A stretch of 64,000 nucleotides of DNA from Euglena gracilis. Taxonomy: Eukaryota > Euglenida > Euglenophyceae > Euglenales. The DNA lies in the NCBI GenBank assembly GCA_039621445.1, contig CP154954.1, forward strand, positions 38,487,703-38,551,702. Reading direction: 5' to 3'. Shown here in pieces: positions 13,001-25,622 of this stretch (position 1 is the first letter of the stretch; the number at the start of each line of letters is the position of its first letter). Below the pieces are notes generated by a model. The model ran no database searches. It saw nothing but the letters and a program-made list of their open reading frames with translations, and was not told where the DNA came from. A program made the position numbers and the translations under genes.

Positions 13001-16000
13001 GGATTCCCAAACAGCCCTGAGGCCAGGCAGGTTAACCCAACCTCTGGCTGACAGCGAGGGGAGCATTCATCACACAGAGAGAAAGGAAGCCTGTCAACCC
13101 CATTGTGCGAAAGGGTGTGACTAGAGCGAAAGCAATGGCACGGCTCCGAAGCCTTCAGCCATCCGTCCCCCGCAAGGCACAGCCGAGTATGAGGGGGGGG
13201 GGACATTAACAGAAAACCGGAGTACTGTCACCGACCGTACAGCTGTCGACTGTCGGTCCGCTGGTTGTTGTTTATGACTCTTTGGATGGATTGCAATATT
13301 CAAAATTTTGATGTCATCCATTTGCGTTGGTTCCAAGACATAAGTTGGTTTTTATGTCTTGCCAACTTTCTGGGACTTCATGGCAAGGGTGCATTGCAAA
13401 AATTTGTCCATCTTCGTGAAGAGGTTGAAAAATGATACTTCATTTAATACAAACCACTGAAGAGGAGACTGTTAAAGACGGCTGGGCCCCGGCCCCAGTG
13501 CTGGCACACGGCGTTGCAGGCGTGCGACTCGAAGAACTTGTCGATGCCGCGCTGCCGCATGTCCGCCTTGCCGAAGGGCCGCTCCGAGGCGATGGTGTTG
13601 ATCTGCGGGTCCGTGTACAGCTCCGGCCCGGGGCCCTGGGGGTGCGGGGGAGGGGGTAAAGAGCGCAGCCCTGTCCCCAAACCATTTCTAGACAATTGCA
13701 GAAATTGATCTTTGAGCCCCGACAGAGAGTTTTCTACCCGGGGTCCGGGCTCACCCACCCGCCCCTTAGGGGGCCAGGGGGACAGGCTGGGGGACACGCG
13801 TTTAGGGGGGGGGAATTTGGGGTACAAAAAAAATTGGCGCTTCGAGACGAAAATAGAAATATATAATGTAATAATAATATATGATATATAATGTTATAAT
13901 TATACAATATTAAAATATATGATATTATAATATATAGTACTACAATATTATATGTAGAAATATGTAATAAAATGCTGTTTGATAATTTTTTTTGGAAGCA
14001 CTGACACTGCACGGGGAGAGTTTTTTTTTCAATTCATTAGATATATTTTTTTTTAAAAAAAATGAGCCAAACAGGGAGCAACTAGCAACTATGGAGTACA
14101 ACAGCAACCCATTGGCAGGGGTGGCCCCACCAGGGCTCCAAGCAGGCACCGTTTTCCAATCCGGGGGTGCTTCTCCCCTCAGTCACAGCCGCACCAGCTG
14201 GGGCCAGGGAGACGCACGGCCGGCACACACCTCCGACACAAAGCCCTGGATGTCCGCCACCACCAGCAGCCCCTCCGAGAAGTTGAACGTGAAATGACTG
14301 AAGGCCTGCGGGGTCGGCCCCAGCCCGGCACTGATTGTCATTCCAGCTCCGAGCCAGGCTTCTGTTTGAGACCCCCTGGGGGCTGGGGAGAGGGGAGGGG
14401 GGGTACCTCCGGCCAACTCGGTGTAGGACCCCCCTGGTTTCTTCCCCGATTTTTGGGGACCCAAAAATCAGGTCATCTGAGGGTGTCTTCAAAAACTTTC
14501 CGTTGCTTGCTCCAGACGGAACCCATACCCAGACCGGCCCTGGACCCAACCCCCTGCCTCTGAGTGCCTGGGACTCCCCCCCCCCTGGCTCACTGGCTCG
14601 AGCAATGTCGGCCCCAACAAGGTTTCGGGGAAGGAGGCCCACCCCTGGGGGTGGGGCGGCAGGGTCTCACTTTCTCTCAATGTTCTCGGGCAGGCCAGTT
14701 CCCCTTGGGGGGGGGTTCCCACCCCATTGTGTGTACTGCGTGGCACTGCTTCTCATCGGACTCATGCCAAGGATTTGCACGGGGTGTTGCAAGGGGAACA
14801 GTTGGGTGGCAACATGCAGTTGGGCACCAAATTCAAAAGTTCCAGACAGCGACGACGAGCCCATCTTTCGATCGCCCTCTTGCAATAACCGACCAAAACA
14901 GATAATCGACTTTTTTGCAAAACAAAAAAATCGGCCCTCACTAATGTTCGTCTCCGACCGGGGGGGGGGTTTTAACAGGGGGGGGGGCAAAAAGTAGGTA
15001 CTGGTATATGGCCATTTTGGGCTGTTTTTAGACATTTTTGGCATTTTGGTCACTTTTGGCCAGTTTGGGCCAATTTTTGACCATTTTTGACCATTTTGAC
15101 CATCCTTGGCCAATTTCGGCCAACTTTCCACAATTTTTTATTTGCTGTTTGCTGTTTGTCACAATCTCGCACACTTTCATTAAATTTTGTCATTTTGGGT
15201 AATTTGGAACATGTTTTTTGGAGTTATTGGCCTGTTTCATGCCATTTTGAGGCATTTTCAGCCAATTTATGGTGATCATCCCAACGAATTGCAATAAAAA
15301 GTTTCTCTGAAACACGGAAATGCAAAAAAAAAATCATACAAATCCAACAATTATTGAACAAACATCGTATACAAAAAGATTGGGGGTGGTCGTTGGACAA
15401 GTCTGGTCTTTGGACAAAGGGGGCGGGGGTACAAAAAAAGTCCCTCGTGGTGGGCCAACCATAATTCAGAGGGTTGCCATATTTGGACATGTAAAGCAAA
15501 AGCTCAATGGTGCACTGCTCCCAATGGCAATGACACGAGATCGCTCATTTCATTCATTCAAAAATCATCAACATTGGAAATGAATGCCACCATTGCCCCG
15601 AGGCAAAATCAACCGCAACGGGGTCGAGCTGGCTGAAGCGTTGGGGAACTTCGGGTTGACCCAGCCGAAGTTGTTGGTGTACTTCACGAACGTCCCGGCG
15701 ATGTACTTCTCCGCGAGGAGCACCAGTACGGCCGCAGCCCGCCCAACGGAATGTGGGCCACGGGGAGGGGGCGGGGCCCACCCCCCTGTTCAACCCACGA
15801 GAAATCATTCGACCGGCAGCACCATCAACCTGACATCCTGACCCCAAACTCAAGCTGACATCCCAAACTCACTCCGGCATAATATGAGCCTTCTGCAGGG
15901 AAGCGACACATTCCTGGGGTTCAGGGGTCCCGCAGCAGGTTGGTCCAGACACCCCCACCCCGCCGCAACACAGTTCTTCGCGGGTTGTGGGGGGGGGGGG

Positions 16001-18418
16001 GGGGGGGGGGGGGGCCACCCTGCAGACTTGCCAGAGGCTTTTTTTTTGAGACGCAGGGGAGTCAGCACCCCTGATCCCCTGGGGTTGGGGCCCAGCTGCT
16101 CAGCATAAGGTGCGGAGCTTTCTTCTTGGGGTTGGTGACTGAGGGAAGTCCGGCTGGGGGTGGGGGTTAGGCCGAGGGGGTACCCTGTGGAAGGGGGGGA
16201 GGTTCCTCCCCCCCCCTTCCACTTCTGCTTTTCGGCACAGAGCGCCAAAATTGTGGGGAACTGACTCCACCGGGGTCATTTTCAAAAAGGAGGTCCCGCC
16301 GCGCTGGCGGGCGGGCCGCGGGCGGCTTGCCGTCTGGGCCACATCGCTCGCTGCACTCCATCACCCAGGCCGACAGGAACCGGACCTGCCGGGGTGGGTG
16401 GGGCAGGGGGCGGGTGCAGCCTTCAGGGGGGCGGGGAGGCTGGGGAAGGGCGTTCCCTTGACGACCCCTCCATAAAAAAATGGATCTTTGCGGACTCCCT
16501 CCCACAGAGAAGCTGCCACCAAACAAGTCGCCAACTTCAACGCGAACAATTCTAGGTGGCAAATTCAACATGAAAAAAACGAGGTCCAGCGAACCCACTA
16601 TGCCATCAACGAAGCCACAAACAACTATGCACAGGTGTGAGGATGATTTATTAATCGACAAAAGGTTGCTCTGGTTGAAACACTATAAACAACACCACTG
16701 TCGAGTACCAACAACACTGTCGACAGCTTAACTTCAACTTTAAAATATAATCACTCATTCAACCCCAGGCGGATCAGCCACTTGGGGATCCATGTGAAAT
16801 TGACCAAAAATGAAGAAAATGGGCAAATTTTTAATATTTTCTTTAGTATTTATTCACACTGGATCTAATTATGATCTGTGGTGTGTGCGTACATTTTGTA
16901 CATGAACACATTATTGATTGTGTGAACGTGGCAGGCATTGACACACCTGTTTTTTTCGTTGGATGATTTGTTGCCCATTTGAGAAAGGAAAAGTCCTGCC
17001 ACCTTGAACGGCGCTACACGGGACATGGGGCCTGCCGTGCCCCGGCACCTTCTATCCTGTGGGTGTGCACCCCTCCCCAGCCTGCACCGGTTGAACTGCT
17101 CCCCGTACCACTGAGCCGTGGCTTGCATCCGGGCCGCCCCCAGGGCAGGGATGGCCGGAAAGAGCGGCACAGATGAAGCACGGTGCAACGCGGGGGGGGG
17201 GGGGGGGGGCAGAATAGACCCTCAAAATGTGACACAACAAATCAACCCCCCCCCAATCGTTTGGGGGATACAAGGAAAATGTCAAAAAAGACATGATTTT
17301 CACAATCTGGGGAACATGCTGATTCTAAAAATATGGAATTTGCTGAGCCAAAAAAAAAGACAAAAGATGACCAAACTTTGGTGGTCTCAGGGAAAAATTA
17401 GGTCCAAAATTTGGAGATTTGCTGAACTGAGATCATTTCCCAGGAGGCTTTGCAAAACGCGGGGGGGGGGGGCGACAAAAAACCGCAAAAAGCCAACAAA
17501 TTTTGCCAAAATAGAAAAAAAATTGAAAAAACGCGTTGTGTGCTGCCCTGCCCTGGCCTCCAGGAAATACTCATCGCGGGGCTCGCGGGCGTTCTTGCTC
17601 CACTTCACCACGAAGTCCTGCTCTGGGCCCGGGGGGCAGGGCCTGCCCGTCTCCGCTCAGCAACAAACGCAGCACAAAGGAAAAGGGTCCGCCACAAGGA
17701 TGCAATGGGCGTCGGGTAAACCGTGCAACGAAACAATTCCCCAGTCAAATAACCCGATGCTAAGAAGCAAAGTCCCTTCAACAACAGCGTTTGGTCGACC
17801 GACGGCGACTCCAAGGGGAGGGATATTATCTGGCGAGAATTGTTGCAATTTTGGGTCAAAATTTCAATCACGGAAATGTGTTGAACAACCCCAAAGTCCA
17901 TGTTGGGGGGATATTATTTGGGCGGCTGAACTTGGGCTCTGGAGGGAGTATTATTTTTGGGGGGGAATACAACTTGGGGGGGGGGGGCTTACAAAGCTGC
18001 TGATTAGAATTGCAGCCACTCCCCACCACACAGCAACCCCGGAACTTCAACCTCACCCGAGCATGTGGTGAGGTCCTGAGCAATGGCCGGTCCAGGTTCT
18101 TCATGTAGTAGACATGCCGCAGGGCTCCCTGGAGGAACAAGGTGCATGGATACAAGGTGCATGGCCATGTGGGGCCATTGGCACACAGCATTTGCACTCG
18201 GTTGCCAGACGCTGTCCACGCATGCACCCAGATGTCCACGCATGCATCGGCACTCCCACACATGCACACGCACACACACATATTTGGGGGGGTGTCCAAC
18301 ACACCTCCTGCCAGGGGTAGGGGTCCAGCCGCACACGGGCAGGGGTGCGCTGCCACGTGGCGGTGTCGAACTCGTAGCGGAAGAGCGTGACGGGCTCCCC
18401 GGCCGGCGGGGACGTCAA
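10051..18418 (-). CDS. Alpha-kinase (eEF2K/MHCK family), catalytic domain plus C-terminal tail
   Basis: Atypical Ser/Thr protein kinase. Catalytic exons: 18305-18418 ([12 protein letters not shown]), 18057-18128 ([12 protein letters not shown]), about 17555-17617 (DFVVKWSKN, the N-lobe lysine strand), about 17088-17150 ([13 protein letters not shown]), 16343-16385 ([14 protein letters not shown]), 15614-15785 ([18 protein letters not shown]), 14231-14330 ([25 protein letters not shown]) and 13480-13635 ([21 protein letters not shown] with the family's zinc-binding H and C residues). Phases agree for 15614-15785 to 14231-14330 to 13480-13635. The 17555/17150 junction lacks GT-AG, and the join to 16385 does not phase, so a small exon may be missing. 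Codon use past the HACNAVC motif suggests the gene continues into Pro/Ala-rich exons near 12256-12339, 11654-11815, 10795-10950, 10475-10590 and 10051-10209 (ends PMPYYAP, stop TAG). The eEF2K-like role in translation control is possible but not shown. Confidence 0.82.
13855..13975. repeat. AT-rich tract
   Basis: About 120 bp almost wholly A/T (ATATAATATT-type), within an intron of the alpha-kinase, in sharp contrast to the GC-rich exons on both sides. Confidence 0.9.
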
Positions 18419-18469
18419 CTGGCCGGAGGAGTGGGGCGGCAGGGTTGTGGTCAACAGGGCGGTTGGTCA

Positions 18470-18474
18470 CTGGC

Positions 18475-18550
<76 letters not shown>

Positions 18551-18602
18551 TGTATGCGTGGCTGTCTGTGTGTCTGCGTGTGCCTGTCTGTGTGTGTGTG
18601 TG

Positions 18603-18646
<44 letters not shown>

Positions 18647-18965
18647 GGTGTCTGTGTGCCTGTGTCTGTATGCGTGTCTGTGTCTGTGTCTGTGTGTGCC
18701 TGTCTGTCTGTGTGTGTGTGTGTGTCTGTGCGCGTGTCTCTGTGTGTGTGTGTGTCTGTGAGTGTGTGTGGGTTCGGGCGTGCGCGCGCGTGGGCGCGCG
18801 TGTCTCTGTGCGCGCGTATCTCTCTCTCTGTGTGTGTCTGTTTGTGTCTGTATGTGTCTGTGTATGTCTGGGTTGGGTGGGTGGTGGGTGGGTGGGTGTG
18901 TCTGCGTGTGCGTGCATGTGTGGATTGGGTGGGTGGGTGGGCGGGCCGGTGGGTGTGCATGACAT
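18470..18965. repeat. (TG)n microsatellite complex
   Basis: About 500 bp of TG repeats with TCTG, CG and GGTGGGTG variants, inside the intron region upstream of the alpha-kinase catalytic exons. Long Cys/Val or Thr/His frames here are artefacts. Confidence 0.97.
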
Positions 18966-21900
18966 AAAATGTACGTGCCTCCAAAAGTGCAATCCACCTC
19001 TCCTCAGCATGGACCGTCTCTCTGGAGCACAGGTTCTTACACCATCATTTTGTCAGAGGGGACACCAACCGGACGCACAGCCGCCGACAGGAAAACCCCG
19101 GGCGTCTTGGGGTGTGGCCGCGGCCCGACGAGCCCTTGCAGGCCCATGCCCATCCCCAAACCAACTGCTTGTGAACGCCGGGGAAGTCGTTGCAACAATA
19201 TCTTCACCGAACACTTTTGCCAACATCCGTCGGGGAGATCATGGCCTGCTTTGGGTGGGGGCACTGTTGCCGCATCAGGGTTAGGGGGGTAGCGGGTTTG
19301 GGCCTGGGCCGCCCTCCCGCCTCGCCACCAACGGCGAGGTGTGGTGCCGGGTCCGTGTAGGACGCCGGCGGTGGCAGAGGTGACGGCGAGACGGGGGCGA
19401 GGGCGGTGGGGGGCTGGGGGGTGGTGGCCCGCAGGGCGGTGAAGGCAGAGGCGTTGGAGGTGGAGGAGGAGGACGATGCGGTGGGCGCTGTGGGCACGAG
19501 CAGGGTAGTCTGGTGGTGGCATGGGGTGGGGAAGTCAGGGACTTGGGAACACACGCTGTGCAGGGATTCGCCACATCAGAGCGGGATTTTGGGTGTACAA
19601 TCCGGACAAAAATAATAGGAAACAAGAATGATGGGAGAAATTGACGGGAAAAAATGATGGGAAAATGTCGGGTTTGGAAAAGGTAATGATGGGAGAATTC
19701 AACTTTTCACAGAAATTGGTGGTAATTTTCCCACTTGCGAGGAAGGATTTTCAGCAAAAAAAAAAAGCAATTCAAAATGGTCAAAGTGGTCCTAGTTGCA
19801 GTTTTGTGATTTTTTCATATAAAAAAAAGACCCCAAAATTCACAGCTCCCTCAAAAGGGCATAGAAAGGGTACGGCGGTGGGGGGGGGGATGACGGGGGG
19901 GGAAATGATGGGAAACATTGGGTGGTTTCCCATGCTTTTTGTTTCCTGTCATTTTTGTCCGGACTGTAAAAGAAAATGTCTCCCTGGGATAAATCTTTCA
20001 TTCCCATTCACGGGAATCATCAAAACTGGAAATGCACAAAGACCGGGCACCCAACACCGGCTTCCTGTGGCCTGGACCTGGGGAGCGGAGGGACACCACC
20101 ACCAGTCACATGAAGAAGCGGGAAGAGGTATAAAGTCAGGCACCATTGCGCAACAAAAGGTTGAAGGTCAGCCGGACCACCCTGGCCCTCGGCGGCTGCG
20201 CCGCGGCCGACTGCCGGGCAGACAGCGGCACGACGACGCCCCCGTACTCCTCCCACTGCAGCGGCTCCTCCCGGACCGCGGCGGGCGGCGCGGTGTAGGC
20301 GCTGGGCAAGTGGTCGCGGCCCATCGGGGCCTGGCCGCCCAGCAGAGGGACAGGGGGGGGCAGGCCCTCCTGGCGGCCTGGGGCGGCCAGGGCGGGGGAG
20401 CAGAGGTGGCGCTGCGCTCCGCGGCGGCGGGGGCCGGCGGCGGTCCCGGGGAGGCGGCAGGGGACTCGTCCAGCGGGCCGGAGAGCTGTAGCGCAGCGGC
20501 GACGGGGGACCGGGGCGGGTAGTACGGGGACGGCGGGGGCCGCCGCTGACCTTGTCCACCGGTGGTGGGTTTTGCGGGGTTGGGGCCACAGGGATGCCGC
20601 TGGCCATCGCCGACCGCCCAACCACACAAAACACATCAGAATACGGGGCGCATGGGTTTGCGGAGAACATGTTCACCGCCCACCGAACCCACGGTATTCG
20701 GGCCCTCACAGTTTCCCAGGTGCGGACCCTCACGGGCATATGTGACAATTTGGGGGGAGGGGCAGGCGTACCACAAACCCGCCCGTTTCCCCAGAGGCCA
20801 AAGCCGGCAGCCCCATCGGGGTCCGGTCTGGAGCGACGGGCGTGGACGGGGTCACGGACCGGCGGGACAGCGGCGGGGGCGGCGGCTCGAGGTCCAGCAC
20901 GGGCGAGAGGGACCGCCGGGAGGTGGGGCCAGGCCACCGCAACAGCGAGGGAGGGACACCGTGGACGAATGGTCTGGGGGGGGGGGGCACTGATGATCTC
21001 AAAATTTTGTTCTGGAAAATTTTCCGAATTTTGAGCAAAAAAGAGAAATGGCAAAATTTCGGGGAAAAAACAGGCCAACCTCGGGAAAAAATTCTTTCTG
21101 GCATCGCTGGAGCAGTGTATCCACCCAAATCTCAAAAGAAAAAGCATGTTCTAACATTTTGATTTTTAACCTGGATCGATGTTGGTTCGATGCTGGGATG
21201 GCTCTTTAACTGCCCTTGGAAAATAGACGTTGCCCATGTCGGGGGGTCGACCTTGCAAAGAAAAACTTTTCCGTATTTCGAAGATTGGCAACGTGCACCC
21301 CCCAGCCTCCCCCCAGCACGGTCACTCCCTGATGGTGCAAAGAGCTGGGGACGCGGAAAAAATGCTGAAATCCTAATTTCAAGCGCAAAAAAATGCTGCA
21401 AACTGTGAGATTTTGGGATTCTGAGTGCGAAAAAATCATGGGACCTTGACAACGTCCAATACAGACAAATTGACAGCACCGCTACAGTTTCCTGGGGAAG
21501 ACCCTGGCAATCTCTCGGGCATCACAGTTCCTCAGGGGAAGGCAGGAGGGCGGGGGATGGGTGGGTTTGTTGCCGACCACCTGGGCACGGTGAGCAAAAC
21601 ACTTCAAAAAAAAACACCAAAACAGGCGGCAGGCGGATTGTCCCCCAGTTTTCTGAGCTTTTCGGCGGCACCCACGATCTGACAATACGTATGCCGCCCC
21701 TGCCAGGGCCGCCTGGGAGGGGCTGGGGCCCGGCAGGGAGGGGGGGGTGGGGGGGCCGGCCGGGCCGTTGGGCCGAAGGGGTGGGGGGGGCAGGAGGGGG
21801 GCCGGCGGCGCGGGCACCACCCCGCGGGGCAGCGAGGGGAGGGGAGGGGCCGCCCGCACCGCTGGGGGCACGGTTGGGGGAGAGAGGTCTCCCTTTGAGA

Positions 21901-24900
21901 GCCCGGCCCTTCCACCCACCTTTCTCCTTTCTCTTCGCAGCACATTTTGCGTGTTTTTTTGTTGTTTTTTTAATACAGGATCCACAAAAACTATGGTACA
22001 AAAAATTACGGGTAAAAAATTACAGTAAAAAATATTTTGGTAAAACTTCGATTTTGGAAAATGAATTTTTGGTAAAATTCGGTATTCAACCACCTCTTAA
22101 AACCTTTTTTTTGTCATGTGTCTAGGAGTCCTGTCCATTTCATTGGGTAAATCGAACTAATTCTGGCCATTTTGCCTCAAAATCAAGGGTCAGTATTTAC
22201 CAACATTTGTGCAATGTTTGTCATTTTTTGGGGGCACAAAACCATTTCTCAGCCATTTTTTGCTATATTGGGCTGAGGCTTCACAAAAGAGGGTGTGGGA
22301 AGTTGACACCGGTCGGAAACTGCGGTAAAAACAATTTTGGTAAAATTCTGATATTTTACAAAAACAAAAACTTGTCACTGTAGTTTTCGTCCACCCTTCA
22401 ACAATGCCAGTTTCTCCACCAGGTTTGTGGCCCCGAATGTCTCACTCAACATCGTTGAAGCTGAACACCTCCACTTCTCCTCGCTCCCCATGGCCACAGG
22501 CAGGGAATTCATTAAGCCGGGCCCCACCCCACCCGGGAGGGGACGGGGGGTTCAGCCAGCCAGGGCCTTTTTCCAGCCAGCAGCTCCCATCTGGGCTGCG
22601 GACCCCTCTCTCCGGGGAGTGGGGTCGAGTGGAAATAAAGTTCTCACAGCCTGGTGAAGCTGGGCTGGATCAAAAAAAACTGGCATAAAGCGCCAAAAGC
22701 TTTCTAAAAAAAATGGGTCAAAAATGACAGCAGATGTCCGTTTTGAAAGTTTTGGGGTTCACCTCAAAGTTTTGGCTGGAAAAAAACTCAAGCTGGATTT
22801 GAGCTTTTTTTGCCTGTTTTCGGGTGCCATCCAGGTTCAGGCTGGCAGCCGGTTAAACCCACCCTCAGAGGGGTGGTCCGGCCAGCACCTTTTTTCCAGC
22901 CAGATGGCTGGATCCCCCCGGGTCCTCAAAAAACTGTGCTCTGTTCCCTGGTCATGGGAGGCACCCTCGTACCCGCCCCTCCCCGGGCAATTGTCGCGTG
23001 ACAAATCGGGCAGCACGGAGGGGGGTGACAATTTCCCGGGGTGACAATTTGGCCAGCACAGAGGGGGGTGACAATTGCCCGGGGGCGTCAATTGCCCGGG
23101 GGCGTCAATTGCCCACCCATGTAGGCCACATTAAATCCAAATGACCAAAAACACCATCTGAAACACCAGTGAACACGCAAAAATGCAGCTATGGTCGTGA
23201 TATTGTGCAGAGCATTTGGTATGTGACATTTCTCAGCATGTTGTGGCGAAATAGACGATCAATCGAGTCGTGTTGGTGAAAAGAAAGTTCACAAACATCT
23301 TCTGTAGGGGGGGGGGTGACAAATTGGGCAGCACGGAGGGGGGTGACAATTTCCCGGGGTGACAAATTGGCCGGCACAGCCAGGGGTGACAATTGCCCGG
23401 GGGCGTCAATTGCCCGGGGGCGTCAATTGCCCGGGGGCGTCAATTGCCCGGGGGGGGGGGGGGGGATGCCACCCAACCACCTAAAAATGTATGCTTCTGC
23501 AGGCGGGAGGCTGGGATGGGGTGCCAAATGGACGGAATGGAAGTTGAAGGGGGATCAGCACCGATGGCCAAACCCCAAACCGCAGCAGCCCTGACGGAGG
23601 GCACGAAGATGCGTGGCTTTGGGGATCACCCCGTCGTGCCACAGCAACCACCTCTGCGGGGCGCTCCCCGGAGTTCAGCGGTGACCCCATCGGTGGGCGG
23701 GGACGACGGTCTGTCAGAGAGGTCAGCGGCGGCCGGGACGGGCGTGGCTGGGGTTCCCTGGGGGGCTTCAGGGTGCGGTAGGAACTGCCGCCAGATGACC
23801 GCCAGCTCTGAAGCCGGAAACAGGCAGAGCGCAACCCGGCAATCAGGGTTGCATTCAAAAAGACACTCCAGTCATTTTTGGTCTTTTTTTGCTGAACCAA
23901 GTTGGCTATTGTATTGAAAAAAAGTAAGGGTGAACTTCAGTGAACTCTGCTTCCCAAAAAAGACAGAGCTGTCCCTGGCCCACCGTGGACAGCCTCCCCC
24001 CAAACGCTCAGTCACTCTGGAAAAAAAAACCAGTCCGCCAAACCCTAGGGTGATATGGCGAAACCCAGGAATGAGAAATCACGTGGCGGCAGCCCAAAAG
24101 AACAGAGGAGAAGCGAGATGCTGCGCAGGGCTGCCCAGCGGTTTGGCGGCTCGGGCCGGGTGTCTGTGGGGCTGATGGGGGGGGGACACCCCTGCCTGGG
24201 AGGTGCCGCGCTTCCTGTTGGGGACGTGTTGTGGGGATGCTCCCTGCCACCCGAACCCCTCAATCAGAAGCCCCCTGGGGGCAACTATTTGGTCACGGTG
24301 CAGAAAACCCGGGGACCATTAAAATCAGAAGATGGGCTACTTTAATGTTTTCGGTGTACGGGTGGCAGGTCTGTGGTGCTGGGACACTATTCGGGAGGGC
24401 CTGGTTTTACAGTATTTGGGGGGGGGGTCTGCGATTTTGAGTCTTGGCTCAAATTGTAGTTATGGTGTTCGGGGGGGGGGGGGTCTGATGGCAGTCGCCA
24501 GACACCGCCCTCGAGGCTGGAGGTCTTGGGGGGTGGACAAGAGACCAGCCGAGGAGCTGAGCGTTCCCCTGTCCTGACTTGCCCGCCTGCCACCGCACTC
24601 CAACCCGCACCGGGGTTGGGTCGACACCCACCCACTGCCCCTCCTGCGATCGGTCCCCCGAGCAGGCAGGCTGGCCCTCAGGGCCATGCCCACTTGCAGT
24701 TGGCCCATTGGGTTGTGCCAACGACCCTGATGATCTCCCGGAGCGACTCTGGAAGCTCCTGGTCCCCGGGGGGGGGGGGTGATCATGGCATTTCCCCGGG
24801 GGAGGGGTGGGCATCAGCATCATAACAACACTTGTGGGGGGGTGGGAGCAAGGATAGCTCTGGGAGGAGGGAGCATCGGCGGGCTGAGAGGCCGCCAGAA

Positions 24901-25000
24901 AGGGCTGTGTGTCGGGGGCTGCGCCGTTGTCGGAGCCGGAGACAGAAGGAGCCAGCTGTGAAGAGTCGCACGAGAGTCCGCGAGGTCGCGGGTGGCAGCC
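18700..25000 (-). CDS. Candidate N-terminal exons of the alpha-kinase (disordered, Pro/Ser-rich)
   Basis: Upstream of the catalytic exons several minus-strand blocks have the same strongly GC-ending codons. They lie near 19290-19510 ([18 protein letters not shown]), 20165-20560, 20805-20960 ([21 protein letters not shown]), 21689-21880 (ending [10 protein letters not shown] at a TAC/GTATTG donor), 23590-23830, 24726-24758 (a 33-nt micro-exon, [11 protein letters not shown], with AG and GT on either side) and about 24850-24990 ([18 protein letters not shown]). They fall between the alpha-kinase domain and the stop codon of the next gene at 25623. The simplest reading is one long disordered N-terminus for the kinase, but a separate small gene cannot be excluded. 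No start codon was assigned. No domain was recognised apart from low-complexity Pro/Ser/Ala stretches. Confidence 0.45.
22980..23465. repeat. Terminal-direct-repeat element, copy 2
   Basis: Same architecture as the copies near 3885 and 46740: direct terminal arrays around the conserved core, and a poly-G tract at the right end. The right array has one more GTCAATTGCCCGGGGGC unit than copy 1. It lies among the candidate N-terminal exons of the alpha-kinase. Confidence 0.75.
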
Positions 25001-25119
25001 AAGGCACTGGCACAGAAGGAGTGCGTATCAATGAACGGAGTGTGGGTCAGGTTTTGGTTCAATAACGCCCCCCAATTTCCCAGAAAGCCGAAGCCAAATT
25101 TACCCCCCCCCCCTATGTC

Positions 25120-25510
25120 CAATGACCGGTAACCTCTGTCCTCTGACCGGGGGGGTGGTCGTTGGACATAGGGTAGTGACCAAAAAGGTGTCCTCTGACC
25201 GGGGGGGTGGTCGTTGGACATGGGGTCAAAAGAAAGTTGGTGGGTACCCGGGTCCCTACCCACCCAAAAATGCCCAAATTTTCCCTTCCGGCGCTTCGCG
25301 GCGAAAATTTTGGGCAATTTCAACAAATTTTTGTCCAAAAAGTGTCAAAAATGGCATTTTGGCCAAATTTTTGGCCAATTTTTGGGCAAAATTTTTCGTC
25401 CCGGCGCGAAGCGCCGGGACCAAAAATTTGGTCAAACCTCCGAAAAGGTGTCCTCTGACCGGGGGGGTGGTCATTGGACATAGGGGGGTCGTTGGACATA
25501 GGGGGGGGGG
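25120..25510. repeat. GGTCGTTGGACATAGG repeats around a GC-hairpin block
   Basis: Three copies of TCCTCTGACCGGGGGGGTGG-TCGTTGGACA surround a block with CCGGCGCTTCGCGGC and a perfect hairpin GGCGCGAAGCGCC (25405-25420) within GCCAAATTTTTGGCC-type DNA. Similar hairpin blocks occur near 47470-47520, 53250-53400, 56090-56230 and 63520-63545. Confidence 0.7.
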
Positions 25511-25622
25511 TAAGCAACGGATTGCTCAAATTTGGAGGGCAGAGTTCAAACAAAATGATGCCGCCTGTGCCAGCACACCTCCCGGGGTATATTTGGGCCA
25601 GGCAGAAGGGGGACGCGGGGCC

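Noticed and set aside
12011-13066. Minus-strand 351-codon frame
   Set aside because: It crosses poly-G runs and AAAATTTT repeat DNA with no codon bias; only about 12256-12339 looks coding, and in a different frame.
13444-13479. Stop codon at 13444 as end of the alpha-kinase
   Set aside because: Codons after 13480 lose the GC-ending bias and a GTCTTT donor sits at 13479, so the frame to the stop is more likely intron.
17868-19010. Minus-strand 380-codon frame
   Set aside because: Most of it is Thr/His from the TG microsatellite. Only the short segment at 18057-18128 is real alpha-kinase exon.
20020-21147. Minus-strand 375-codon frame
   Set aside because: It overlaps two better frames with GC-ending codons and reads through non-coding AT-rich sequence.
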